The notes beneath the pieces are model-generated. The model was given only the letters and a program-made list of their open reading frames with translations, made no database searches and had not been told where the DNA came from. A program made the translations under genes and the position numbers. This document shows positions 7,333 through 16,900 of a stretch of 64,000 nucleotides of DNA, piece by piece. How positions within the stretch are numbered: position 1 is the stretch's first letter; every line of letters begins with the position of its first letter. Source of the stretch: Ralstonia sp. A12 (lineage in GTDB: Bacteria; Pseudomonadota; Gammaproteobacteria; Burkholderiales; Burkholderiaceae). Location: the NCBI RefSeq assembly GCF_000801955.1, contig NZ_JSZO01000001.1, positions 620,001-684,000 of the forward strand. The letters are read 5' to 3'.

Positions 7333-7836
7333 CTAGTAAATGCCGGGATACGCGATGTTCTGGCCGGCGGCGAACACCATCTGGGCAGGAAGCTGGTAAG
7401 TGTCGGTAGTCAGCACAAGGATCTTGGCGCTCCCGATAACAAGGTAGACGCCAGATGGGATGATGATCGTACCGTCGTTATTTGCGGTGTACGGAAAGCC
7501 GTTGTACGTGTCGACGCCCACCCGGAAGTCAAGTTGATACCAACTGCCCATGTCGATGCCGCGCCCACCGTTCGCTTGCCCTGAATGGCCAAGTTCAATG
7601 GTGAACACTGGCGAAACGCCCTGCGGGACTGGCAGATTGGTGAGTTGGCTACCATCTATGGCTGGCAATCTGCCCTGGGCGTCGAGCACAACGACATCAC
7701 CGGGCCCGGTTCCCTCCTGGGACTTCGGAATCGCGGCTTTGGCGGTGGTGGCGATCGCCTGAAGCCGTGCGCCCAGTCCAGCCGTCGCATTGTTGAGAGC
7801 GGCAAGGGTCGAGGAAAACTGTTCTTGTTGGGTCAT
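7333..7836 (-). CDS. Phage tail-fibre-like protein, ended by an in-frame amber codon
   Basis: 167 aa from ATG 7836 (MTQQEQFSSTLAALNNATAG); an alternative start is at 7863. A helical N-terminus leads to DVVVLDAQGRLPAIDGSQLT, the linker typical of tail-fibre and tail-collar proteins, and then a beta-rich C1q-like part (YQLDFRVGVDTYNGFPYTAN, IIIPSGVYLVIG). The frame stops at TAG 7335-7333 but continues open in the same frame for 66 more codons. The product is therefore either truncated at its last strands or made full length by readthrough. No other phage structural genes are nearby, so it looks like an isolated cargo or remnant gene. Confidence 0.6.
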   Translation of the reverse strand: MTQQEQFSSTLAALNNATAGLGARLQAIATTAKAAIPKSQEGTGPGDVVVLDAQGRLPAIDGSQLTNLPVPQGVSPVFTIELGHSGQANGGRGIDMGSWYQLDFRVGVDTYNGFPYTANNDGTIIIPSGVYLVIGSAKILVLTTDTYQLPAQMVFAAGQNIAYPGIY

Positions 7837-7957
7837 CGCATACACCGTGAAGAGAAGGAGCACACAAGATGGGGCGGCGTGCTACCGCCCTGGAGTGGAG
7901 TCTTTCTTCTTTCAGCCCTGCACCACTGCAACACCTGCGACGGCATATAGGAGAAAA

Positions 7958-8098
7958 ATGCCCGGCCACGTCGGCGAACGGACCGGGCGTCCCAAGATCG
8001 CGACGGTAGTGCAACTCGCTCGCTGGTCGGGGGTAAATCCCCTACCGCCCACACCATTGCAGGATTACATAGCCGAGAGCACGAAGGCCGGAGCCTGA
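7958..8098 (+). CDS. Possible 46-aa protein
   Basis: ATG 7958 is preceded by ATAGGAGAAAA, a near-ideal ribosome site. It encodes 46 residues (MPGHVGERTGRPKIATVVQL and on) with a short helix and a basic N-terminal part. No family recognised. The ribosome site is the main support. Confidence 0.4.
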   Translation: MPGHVGERTGRPKIATVVQLARWSGVNPLPPTPLQDYIAESTKAGA

Positions 8099-8136
8099 CC
8101 GCCATCGGGCCGCAGCTCCGTCTGCTATGCATAGGA

Positions 8137-8164
8137 TTGCAGTTGATACTGAATTTGCTATCCT
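8137..8164 (+). promoter_or_regulatory. Promoter of the HU-like gene
   Basis: TTGCAG (8137-8142), 16 bp, then TATCCT (8159-8164): a reasonable sigma-70 promoter about 70 bp upstream of the ATG. Confidence 0.5.
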
Positions 8165-8232
8165 CGCTCCCAGCGAATCGTCCGCGATACGCTAAACGTG
8201 CATGCCTCATTGACTCAATACCGGATTTTTCT

Positions 8233-8643
8233 ATGGCGACCAAAGCGAAGACAGCAGTAAAGAAGGCAGCACCGAAAAAGGCAGCGCCGGCGAAGAAGAC
8301 CGCCGTAGCGGCAGCACCGGTGAAACCGTTGAAGGGCACGTTTACCAAGTCTGGCCTTGTGGCTCACCTAGCCGAGCAAGCGCAGGTTGAGGCCAAGGCG
8401 GTCAAGGCGGTGTTGCTCCATCTGGAGAACACCATCGTGGGCGCCCTGCACAAGAAGGGCGCCGGCGAGTTCACCTTGCCGGGGCTCTTCAAGGTGATGT
8501 CGGTGAAGGTGCCGGCGACCAAGCGCCGCTTTGGCAAGAATCCGTTCACCGGCGTGGACCAGTGGTTCGAAGCCAAACCGGCGACGGTGCGCGTCAAGGT
8601 GCGCGCCTTGAAGAAGGTCAAGGATGCCGCTCTGAACGGCTAA
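8233..8643 (+). CDS. HU-family DNA-binding protein with histone-H1-like N-terminal tail
   Basis: 136 aa, ATG 8233. The first 38 residues are a Lys/Ala/Pro tail with repeated KKAAPKKAAPAKK units, as in bacterial histone-H1-like proteins. Residues 42-133 form an HU/IHF fold: FTKSGLVAHLAEQ, GEFTLPGLFKVMSVKVPATK, RFGKNPFTG. The arm has the RxGxNPxTG pattern that enters the DNA minor groove. It probably compacts DNA or coats the element. A promoter upstream and a terminator downstream make it a single-gene unit. Tailed HU proteins are frequent on large plasmids and integrative elements of Burkholderiales. Confidence 0.85.
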   Translation: MATKAKTAVKKAAPKKAAPAKKTAVAAAPVKPLKGTFTKSGLVAHLAEQAQVEAKAVKAVLLHLENTIVGALHKKGAGEFTLPGLFKVMSVKVPATKRRFGKNPFTGVDQWFEAKPATVRVKVRALKKVKDAALNG

Positions 8644-8659
8644 CCCATGAAACGACAAA

Positions 8660-8681
8660 GGGAGCCTGCGGCTCCCTTTTT
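8660..8681 (+). terminator. Rho-independent terminator of the HU-like gene
   Basis: gggagcc / ggctccc stem, loop tgc, followed by TTTTT, 17 bp after the stop codon. Confidence 0.85.
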
Positions 8682-8682
8682 C

Positions 8683-8928
8683 ATGCTGCCTTGCGAAGAC
8701 GCTCGCCCTGTCGAACCGACGAAGAACGCGTTACTTCGCTTGACTGAATTGGCTGCGGCCATCGACACCGCCGCTGGACTGTTGACGCCATCCGCCGCGG
8801 AGGCGATCCGCCACGAACTCGGCACTATTGCGCGCGCACTCAAGCGCCTCGACCATATGCAGCGGTCACGCCAGATAGCCAGCGCTCCGATAACTGCGGC
8901 CCCCATGCAGGGGGATCTGCTGGGATAG
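8683..8928 (+). CDS. Hypothetical small helical protein
   Basis: 81 aa from ATG 8683, immediately after the HU terminator; an ATG at 8647 would put the terminator inside the gene and is rejected. The sequence (TKNALLRLTELAAAIDTAAG, AAEAIRHELGTIARALKRLD) is amphipathic helix without recognised family. No clear ribosome site is separable from the terminator. Support is coding character only. Confidence 0.4.
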   Translation: MLPCEDARPVEPTKNALLRLTELAAAIDTAAGLLTPSAAEAIRHELGTIARALKRLDHMQRSRQIASAPITAAPMQGDLLG

Positions 8929-8991
8929 CATTGCGTCGCAGTACGCGTGGTGAATGCCGACGAGATCAGCACTCGCCCTGGAGTGCCCCCG

Positions 8992-9387
8992 TCACGTCCA
9001 ATGGCCGTCGACGTCATGCGCCAAGTGGCCGGCAAGAAGGTAATCACCCAATGCAGTAGCCTTGGCCTCCAGCCGTACCAACTCGCCCGCAGGGAGCGCG
9101 CCTAAATCGAACAAGCAATAGAGGTTGCGCTGGCGGAATGTCAGCTTGGGACGGGAAAGTCCAGCAACTAGTGCAGTCAGCGATCGAACGGCGATGTTCT
9201 CTTGGCCACGGAACTCGACGCGAATTCCGACCTTCTGCCCCATGCGGCCCAACTCCACGGCATCCTGCCAGCCGGTTTCATAGTCCAGCTCGATGACTGC
9301 GATTCCATCCGTCTTCAGCAGTCGCAGCGCTTCTTCTCTTGTACCAGCACGCGCTGTTGCCATCTCTTCCTCAATTCCGCTCTGCAT
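8992..9387 (-). CDS. Hypothetical protein downstream of mcrC
   Basis: 131 aa if started at ATG 9387 (preceded by GGAG); ATG 9363 is another option. The sequence has a plausible globular pattern (EEALRLLKTDGIAVIELDYE, VGIRVEFRGQENIAVRSLTA, LTFRQRNLYCLFDLGALPAG). No motif recognised. It lies 106 bp beyond the mcrC stop on the same strand and could be the last gene of the restriction transcript. Confidence 0.5.
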   Translation of the reverse strand: MQSGIEEEMATARAGTREEALRLLKTDGIAVIELDYETGWQDAVELGRMGQKVGIRVEFRGQENIAVRSLTALVAGLSRPKLTFRQRNLYCLFDLGALPAGELVRLEAKATALGDYLLAGHLAHDVDGHWT

Positions 9388-9493
9388 GCCGTCCAACTCC
9401 GCGCCAGCATGCCACAGATAAACGCACCGCAATGAAGGCTGTTTATCTCAGTTGGAGTCTGCGCAAACACCCAAATCATGCCATTGGGCCTTG

Positions 9494-10834
9494 CTACGAC
9501 GCTGACGCGACGTCTGCAGCCAAACCAGCGCCTTCGAATCTACCGAGGAACGGTGCCTCAACTGGCGTGACCAGCCGCCGTGTTTTCAAACAGAAGGGCA
9601 AGACCCATAGTCGCAATTCGGTCGTCTTGGGGAACTCAAATACCGGCAGTGGCTTATCGAAACTAGCCGTCCTAGGGAAGATCAGGACAACGTCGCCTTT
9701 GCCCTCCAGATAGCTTTGACCGTATGCCTGAAGCTGGTAGAAATCGCTCTGAGCGAGACCGTACTTGGCTGTACCGTTCGCTTTCAGGCTCTCCAGCAGC
9801 TTCCACTTGGTGTCGAGTACCAGCACATCGCGCGTGGCATCTTGGACAAGCAGATCCGGCTTGAGGCGAAACCAGTCCTGCCCGCAATGGCGAACCAGGT
9901 GATGACTTCTGGCTTGGGCCTTTAGATGCAACGGACGAATCAACTGGCCGGCGATATGCTTCGCGACGAAAGCCTCGAATACCGCCTCCATTGGGAACAG
10001 GAGCGAAGGCGCACGATGCCTGCCAATTCCTGTCAAGGGAGATTCCTCGTCGAGAATCAGGCGAGCCCAAGCCAACGCATCGTTGTAGTAGCTCATCCCT
10101 CGGTCAAGCCGCACGCATTGGAAATCACGATCCGGCAGATTAGAGGGCGCAATCTCGGCGAACACAAAACACAGTTCTCGCGCGAACTGTTGATTTGCCT
10201 GCGATGTCGACAATGCCAGAACGCGACGCAGCGCCGCATGGAGCAGCCGATTTTCAGGGCGGTTCGGAGTGTACTCGTCATGCTCAGTGAAGAACCGATC
10301 CGCCCGGCAGAGGTTTTCTCGCAGATGCGGTGCCATTCGCAATTTGCCGCGCAACGACACCAAGTTGCCCTGCCGACTCGTGTAATCGCTGCGAAGCCCT
10401 CGTTTGACGACATGTTCGACGCTCAGCAGGAACTCGCCGATGAAGACTTCGAGCAAAGGCATGTGGGCAGCCGCGACCTTAGCCCGGTCGGTCCGAATGT
10501 GCCGGAAGCCGTTGAGGCACCACAGCATGTCGAGCAGCAGCTGTCGCGCCTCGACGGCCCCGCCACCGATCACCTTGCCAACCTTGGGCAACACCTCAAT
10601 CTGGAATCCGTCGGGGGCGCGGACAACGCCAACGAAACTCGTTACCTGAACGGCACGCCGACCGCGCCGCCGCACCGGACGCAACCACGCAGCCTCGCCA
10701 TCCTCTCCCCGCAAGCTCTCAAGGTCCAGCCAGTCGAACACGTTCGTCGGAATGGCGTGCACCCCTTCCGCCTCCGTCAGGTTGGTGCCGTCGGCCACCA
10801 GAGCGTCGAACTCGTAGATCGTAATGCCACTCAT
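9494..10834 (-). CDS. mcrC: McrC-family subunit of a modification-dependent restriction system
   Basis: 446 aa from ATG 10834 (MSGITIYEFDALVADGTNLT). The N-terminal half carries McrC features (FVGVVRAPDGFQIEVLPKVG, then LEVFIGEFLLSVEHVVKRGL and SLRGKLRM). The C-terminal nuclease half has LKPDLLVQDATRDVLVLDTKWKLL, the PD-(D/E)xK signature with Asp and D-T-K spaced as in McrC. It would supply the cleavage subunit for the McrB motor encoded 16 bp upstream. McrBC systems cut DNA with modified cytosines. Length and motifs are typical; target specificity cannot be read from sequence. Confidence 0.9.
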   Translation of the reverse strand: MSGITIYEFDALVADGTNLTEAEGVHAIPTNVFDWLDLESLRGEDGEAAWLRPVRRRGRRAVQVTSFVGVVRAPDGFQIEVLPKVGKVIGGGAVEARQLLLDMLWCLNGFRHIRTDRAKVAAAHMPLLEVFIGEFLLSVEHVVKRGLRSDYTSRQGNLVSLRGKLRMAPHLRENLCRADRFFTEHDEYTPNRPENRLLHAALRRVLALSTSQANQQFARELCFVFAEIAPSNLPDRDFQCVRLDRGMSYYNDALAWARLILDEESPLTGIGRHRAPSLLFPMEAVFEAFVAKHIAGQLIRPLHLKAQARSHHLVRHCGQDWFRLKPDLLVQDATRDVLVLDTKWKLLESLKANGTAKYGLAQSDFYQLQAYGQSYLEGKGDVVLIFPRTASFDKPLPVFEFPKTTELRLWVLPFCLKTRRLVTPVEAPFLGRFEGAGLAADVASAS

Positions 10835-10850
10835 CCAGTCTCTCGTGGCC

Positions 10851-13220
10851 TCACGCGGCGAGCGTCTGGTAAATACCGATGTAGGCGTCCGGATTGGAGA
10901 AGGCCGCATCCTGAACGCCGTAGCACCGCTTGGTACCGTAAATATCCAGACCGTGATCGTTGCCGAACAGACGCGTCAGTTCCCCGTCGTGGTCCCGACT
11001 CTCCGTGACAAACCTCACTGCCTCCGGCTTTTGGTTGTCTGCAAGCACCAGCCGGATCTTCTGCCAGTCTTCGAAGAAATACTCCTCCAATAGTGGCAGG
11101 ATGCGATTGCTGAACACCTGTTGCAACGCCACCAAACGCTCGTCGCCGTCAGGCACCTGGCCCAGCGCGGTGAAGTAGGCGTGACCGATGCAATGATCTC
11201 TATCGTAGAGGGCTTCGATTCGCTGATTGATGGCAGCCAACATGCGGGGAACGTCGATGACCTGCTCTCCAATCGTCACACGCAGACCATGCAGTGGCGC
11301 CCCTGGCTCGTCCCGAGCGTCCGGCATGATCGCCACAAATTCGAACCGTCGGCGCAACGCCGTATCCAACAGCGCCAAGGAGCGGTCCGCTGTGTTCATC
11401 GTGCCAATGATGTCGACATTTTCCGGTACGGAGAACGGCTCGCCAGAATACGGCAGCGTAACGGACACCGCGTTTTCCGTACCCTCGCGCTTATCTGGCT
11501 CGATCAGCGTGATCAATTCGCCGAAGATCTTACTGATGTTGCCCCGGTTGATCTCATCAATCACCATTGCGAATCGCTGATCCGGTGCTGAGCGAGCCCG
11601 GCGGCACAGGTCCTTGAAGACGCCAGAACGGATCTCGTATTGGATTTCACCGCTCTCGGCTTCGCCGTTGAGCACGGGCCGAAGCCCTTCAACAAACTCC
11701 TCGTAACCGTAAGATTGATGGAAGGTCACGAAGCTGTAGCGGCGCACCGCCCCCGACATTGGCGCACCCGCTCGATAGGCCTTCGCCGTCTCAATGAGAT
11801 CCGCGCAAGAATCCATCCATTCGCCCGCAAACTGCCAGACTGAGTCCACCGATTTGTCGAACACGGCAGGGGCCAGCCGTAGCTTGGTGTTAACAGTCTG
11901 CGACTCCTCGATGGTGTGATGCTGCAACGTATTCCACAGCGTCGGCCTGACGTTCTGAATACGCCCTTTGGCAGTGGCGATCGCTTGAATGAACGGATGC
12001 TCGTAGAGCTCCCCAACTTTGGCTTTACCGCCCAGATCGACTAGCGCGGCGGCAACGCCTTCCCACCAAGTGAGACCGGCAATACGCGTGGCTATAAACT
12101 GCTCTCGCCATTCTTCGCCGGATACCGCAGCCATAGCTTGTTCGTATTCCCGTTTGAGCAGGCGCGATAGCTCATAGGTCTTTCCCGTACCGGGTGGACC
12201 GTAATAGATGCGATTGATAGGCTGCCGGACCGTATCGACGTCGGTGGTCTCCTCGTCGTCGGGCTCGTCTCCCGGCTCCGCCGAATCGTCGCGCAAGTCA
12301 TCGGGCCACAAACCGGGGCGCTGTACCGACCAATCGTCCAGTGAATCGCGCTCGGACAGTGCCACCTCGATCTTCGCGACCAAGTCCGATGTCAACGGCG
12401 CGCGGTTGAGTTTAGATAACGGGCCAATGTCTCGCGTCCATGAGATTTTTCGCGTCCGCGTGCCGCGAATGACGCCCAGCACACCAACCGCTCGCTCGCT
12501 TCCGGGGTTCTTTCTGCCAAAACGTACCTGGACGCCTTTGCTCATGTGCCACCAGTCTAGGCCAGCGGCATGAACGGTCCGTGCCAACTGGCAAAAAAGT
12601 GCTTTGTCGTGGGATGACCATGAGGCACGGAACGTCTTGAAGGCTGGCTTGCCGTCGAAATGCTTCAGCAAATCCTCGTCGCTAAAGGTGGCATCCAAGT
12701 TGAGCTTTCCCACAACTTCGTCATAGCGAAGCTTGAACCCACGTATCGCTTCTACGCTCCATGCGGTCAATTGCTCCAGAGACATTGCCAGTCCGTCTGA
12801 CGCGGGCAACCTAGCTACAAAGGGGGAGGTGTTGTCGTAGGGTCCTCGCAGCGCAACATAAGCCTTGCGAAGCGGATCTGTGTCGTCTAGGCCAACGGTG
12901 TCGATCTTGACCACAAAACCGTCTTCAGCGCCGATACCAACTGTGTAAGCAAGCTCCTTGGGAGCTTCTGCGGAGGGGTAAACCTTGGCCCAGTTATAAC
13001 CGGCGAAGTTGTTGCCCTGGTTCGTTGGGCGCTTGCGAATCTCTACACGGCCCAGAGGAAACAACGTCTCCTGGACGGACTTCGCCCATGCCTCGGTAAT
13101 CTCATACGCGCGCTTCAGGTCCTCGTAAGCACGGTTCTGCTCCGGATTGGTCTCGTCCCGCTTCTGCCCTCTCCACTTATTGAGCAGCTTGAAGTGATCA
13201 CTGGTAAAGAATTCCGCCAT
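10851..13220 (-). CDS. mcrB: McrB-family AAA+ GTPase of the McrBC system
   Basis: 789 aa from ATG 13220 (MAEFFTSDHFKLLNKWRGQK). The N-terminal 300 residues resemble the MrcB/DUF3578 DNA-recognition domain (NNFAGYNWAKVYPSAEAPKE, VGIGAEDGFVVKIDTV). The AAA+ domain follows: Walker A YYGPPGTGKTYELSRLL, Walker B with the McrB signature VIDEINRGNISKIFGEL, and MNTADRSLALLDTALRRRF (sensor and arginine-finger region). It is longer than E. coli McrB (about 460 aa) because of the different N-terminal reader, so the modified target may differ. It lies 5 bp after the metalloprotease gene and 16 bp before mcrC. Confidence 0.9.
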   Translation of the reverse strand: MAEFFTSDHFKLLNKWRGQKRDETNPEQNRAYEDLKRAYEITEAWAKSVQETLFPLGRVEIRKRPTNQGNNFAGYNWAKVYPSAEAPKELAYTVGIGAEDGFVVKIDTVGLDDTDPLRKAYVALRGPYDNTSPFVARLPASDGLAMSLEQLTAWSVEAIRGFKLRYDEVVGKLNLDATFSDEDLLKHFDGKPAFKTFRASWSSHDKALFCQLARTVHAAGLDWWHMSKGVQVRFGRKNPGSERAVGVLGVIRGTRTRKISWTRDIGPLSKLNRAPLTSDLVAKIEVALSERDSLDDWSVQRPGLWPDDLRDDSAEPGDEPDDEETTDVDTVRQPINRIYYGPPGTGKTYELSRLLKREYEQAMAAVSGEEWREQFIATRIAGLTWWEGVAAALVDLGGKAKVGELYEHPFIQAIATAKGRIQNVRPTLWNTLQHHTIEESQTVNTKLRLAPAVFDKSVDSVWQFAGEWMDSCADLIETAKAYRAGAPMSGAVRRYSFVTFHQSYGYEEFVEGLRPVLNGEAESGEIQYEIRSGVFKDLCRRARSAPDQRFAMVIDEINRGNISKIFGELITLIEPDKREGTENAVSVTLPYSGEPFSVPENVDIIGTMNTADRSLALLDTALRRRFEFVAIMPDARDEPGAPLHGLRVTIGEQVIDVPRMLAAINQRIEALYDRDHCIGHAYFTALGQVPDGDERLVALQQVFSNRILPLLEEYFFEDWQKIRLVLADNQKPEAVRFVTESRDHDGELTRLFGNDHGLDIYGTKRCYGVQDAAFSNPDAYIGIYQTLAA

Positions 13221-13225
13221 CGTTG

Positions 13226-13978
13226 TTAGATTCCTTCGACATCGATTCCGTGTTCCGCGAGCCAAGCTTTGCGTTGCGCGAAATCAGGCATCGCTCTCTC
13301 GACACGCAGCCAGAACGCGGGGGTATGGTGGGGTTCATGCAAGTGAGCAACCTCGTGTACCACGACGTACTCGGCGATGCGAGCTGGCAGAAGGATCGAC
13401 TTCCAATGAAAGTAAAGCCAATCGCCCTTTCCGCACGATCCCCAGCGATAACCGAGATCTTGAACCTTGACACCCGCAGGCGCTACCTCCATGCGAGACC
13501 GGTACTCAACCACCTTGCCAGCCAACCAGGCTTTTGCCCGCTCGCTGTACCAGCGGATGAAGTGCTCACGCGCGGCCGGCAACGCATCCCGCCGCAAAGC
13601 AAACCAGCCGTTGATAAGTTTCAAGGGCACATCCTGTTCATCCACCAACTTCAATCGATAGCTGCGGCCCAAATACAGGAACCCCTCGCCACCCACAAAC
13701 TCCTTGCGAGGTATCGAGCGTTGTAGTCGGTCCTTCTCTGCCAGCTTGGTGTAAATCCAGAATCGTTTGTCCGCGACGAATTCGCGCAAATGAGCCTCGT
13801 CCACACCTGGCGGCACGCACAAGACCAGTTCACCGGTTCGTTCGACGGTAATTTGCATCGTCCTGCGCCGCTCACTGCGCCGCACGGTAAACCGCAGATC
13901 ATCGACAGTGAAGTGGCTGCTCAACCCCGACGCAGTGCTGGCAGGCTGCGGACTGATCAACTTGACTGGCGCCAGCAT
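13226..13978 (-). CDS. YgjP-type (DUF45) zinc metallopeptidase in a restriction operon
   Basis: 250 aa from ATG 13978, 4 bp after the hsdR stop. The C-terminal domain has YRWGSCGKGDWLYFHW, VVHEVAHLHEPHHTPAFW and a final helix, matching YgjP/DUF45 peptidases; HExxH supplies two zinc ligands and the catalytic Glu, and the downstream His the third. The N-terminus (FTVRRSERRRTMQITVERTG) matches the family opening strands. Such genes are frequent partners of hsdR in type I loci, where their job is unproven; removal of the restriction enzyme from DNA or its turnover is a reasonable guess. Confidence 0.85.
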   Translation of the reverse strand: MLAPVKLISPQPASTASGLSSHFTVDDLRFTVRRSERRRTMQITVERTGELVLCVPPGVDEAHLREFVADKRFWIYTKLAEKDRLQRSIPRKEFVGGEGFLYLGRSYRLKLVDEQDVPLKLINGWFALRRDALPAAREHFIRWYSERAKAWLAGKVVEYRSRMEVAPAGVKVQDLGYRWGSCGKGDWLYFHWKSILLPARIAEYVVVHEVAHLHEPHHTPAFWLRVERAMPDFAQRKAWLAEHGIDVEGI

Positions 13979-13982
13979 CGCG

Positions 13983-16900
13983 TCACACCTGCACCAGCGT
14001 GTCATGGTTGGCGCGGGCTTGCTCCATCAACCGATCCGCCAACACCCCAGCCTTGTCAGCATTGGCAAGCGCCGGCCTCAGACGCATCACGTAGTCGAAG
14101 AGCCGCCCATTCAACTCGTCCTGCGCGGCGAGCTTATGCGGGCTCCAGATGTTCCGGTTGCTCTGCAGCTCCTGCACCAACAGTTCCACCAGCTCCACAG
14201 TCACGTCTTTGAGGCGGAGCAGTTCGACATCTGTCGGCACCGCACCGGCACAAATCACGTCCGTTACCGTTCTGAGAAACGGCGCGCAATATGCGGGGAG
14301 ATCGCTCGGGGTGTCCTCGGCCCCGGCCTGGCCGGTACGCAATTCATCGATCATGGTTTGAAGTTGAGCAATGACGTCATTCCATTGCTCTCCCAGCGTT
14401 CTGAGGATGTCATTCAGCCGCTCCGAGAGCCTACGGTACAACACAGGGTCTTCGTTAACGTGTTTGCGGATATGCGATCGAATCGCATGCTCCATCTCAG
14501 AGGCCTTGGCACGGTCATTGGCTACGCGCGACAGATGGGTGTCGAACTCGGCATCGGTGAGTTGAATCGGCGGGATCTTGGGGTCGATTCCCAACGAGAT
14601 CACATGGTCGTCGATTAACCTACGAACCTTGGCGCCAATATCCTTGCCGAGAACTGGCGTGTCCTTGTAGCGATTCCGGGCTCTAGCGTAAATATAAGCT
14701 AGACGCTTTGCGTCCCCGGAATACGGTAGCCCGTCGGGACGCGGCAAGACTGTATCGAGCGAGGCAAGAAAAGCCTTGAGTTTGACTGCAAATTCAGCCC
14801 TCAGCTTTTCGCTGCCGAGCACGTCGACGCAGGCGTCGGTATCGTCCAACGATTCGATGCCGCACTTGCGAAACAGGTCCACCACGCGCAGATGTCGATC
14901 ACGCAACACCGGCACCTCGTCTTTCAGGCTAGCCAGCGCACCTTCCACATCCTCGTCAGCATAGGCAGCAAGCGCCTGCTTCAAATGTTGCGCAACCCCA
15001 TAGTAGTCGACCACGATGCCACAGCGCTTCCCGAAGCCCGTTCGATTGACGCGAGCGATGGCCTGCAATAGTTCGGCCTCGCGAATGGGGCGATCCAAGT
15101 ACATGACACCTTCGATAGGTGCGTCGAAGCCAGTAAGCAGCATCGACTTCACCACCAAGAATGCAAGTGGATCTGCCTTATCAGGCTTGACGTGAAAAAG
15201 CGGCTTTTTGAAGCGCTTGATGAGCTGAGCTTGCGCTGCACCGTCCGTCCATGGCTTCCATGTCGGGTCATCGTTGTTGCCACCGGAGACGATGGGCGCA
15301 AACTCCAGTTGCGCTAGCGTTTCGCGGTAACGCCAAGCCTGAACCGCTGCTCGCAACTTGCAGGACCGTCGACACAAATCCTCATCATCAAGCTCCTTGT
15401 CTTCGGGAGACAACGCCTCAGCTTCAGCGAGCAGCTCATCGCGGGCAGTTCGGAGTGCGTCAAAATAGCGGATCGCCGCCAGCCGACTGTAGGCGACCAC
15501 CTGCGCTTTGTATCCGTTCGGTAGGATGTTCGCCGCGTAGTGGCGAAGCATGTCGCGAGCCTTGTCGGCAATCAACGCCGGGGCGTCGAATATGTGCCCC
15601 TTGGTGGCGTACCGCTGTTTGATTGCTTCCAACTCTTCCGGAGTATGCTGACGAAATAGATCCTCGAAAAGCCCATCAAGGCTGGCTCCGTCCTTGATCG
15701 CCCCCTTGGCGGTCCGTCCCTCATACAACACGGGCACCGTTGCGCCGTCGGCCTCAGCCTCCTTGATCGTGTAGCGATCGACAAACTCACCGAAAATTTC
15801 ATGGGTGCGCTTCTTTTCACCCATGATGATCGGCGTGCCAGTGAAGCCGATCCGGGCGCAATTTGGCAATCCCGCCAGCAGGTTCGCGTGTAGATCACCG
15901 GCCTGCGTGCGGTGCGCCTCATCGATCAGGACGAGGATAGTCTCATCCTCGTTCAACACTTCGAATTTTTCGTCAGTCTTGCCAGAGGCCTTGGAGGCTA
16001 CTCCTGCGACCGTACCGACCGCCGCAGGCAGCGTATCGCCTTGCGTGTCGGCATTCCGATATTTCTGAATGGTGGCAAAAACCAGGGCTGGCCCTCGGCG
16101 CCGCGCAAGCGCCTTCACGCCATCGGCGCTTTCGGCCACCTCGACCGTTTCCCCTGTCAGCGTCGCTGTAACGGACAACTGGCCCTGCAGATCCTTGCGG
16201 TCGGTGACGACGATAATCTTGAAGCGACGAAGCTCCGGATCGGTGCGCATCTTGCGCACCAGGAACACCATGGTCAGGCTCTTGCCCGAACCCTGTGTAT
16301 GCCAGATGATGCCGCCGCGTTGGTCATGCTCACCATGCTGAAGGCGAGTCTGTCCATTCTTTAAGCGAGAAATCGCACGGTTGACGGCACGGTACTGCTG
16401 ATATCGGCAGACCGCCTTTATCGTCTGTCCGCCCACCTGCATGAACAGCATGAAGTTCTTCACCACGTCCAGCAGATGACTGGGTGCAAGCAAGCCCGCA
16501 ACGTGGCGCTCTTGTTCCGAAAGGGCAGCCTTACCCAGAGCGTGTGCGATCTCTGCCTCGTTGCCCGCACCGTCCGGACCCACTACGGTCTTCCACTGCG
16601 CATAATGCTCAAAAGCAGCACCTACGCTGGCGACGCGCGCCTCATCGAAGGATGTCGCAATCAGAAGTTGTACGGTCGAGAACAGTGCCTCGCACCCCTC
16701 GTTGTCGTCCACTTCGAAGGCGGCCTTACGTGCATTGCTGTAGCGCCGCAGTTGGTCAACCGCCTCGGCCAGCGGTTCCGGGATGGACGGACTCTTGCAT
16801 TCCACCACGACCAGCGGAATACCGTTCACTAACAGCACCAAATCGGGCACGATGAACGCCTTGCCCGCGTTGAAGCCAGGTGGGCAATCGACTCGGTATT

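Noticed and set aside
9926-11008. 360-codon plus frame opposite mcrC and the end of mcrB
   Set aside because: Spans the junction of two real genes on the other strand and has no recognisable domain.
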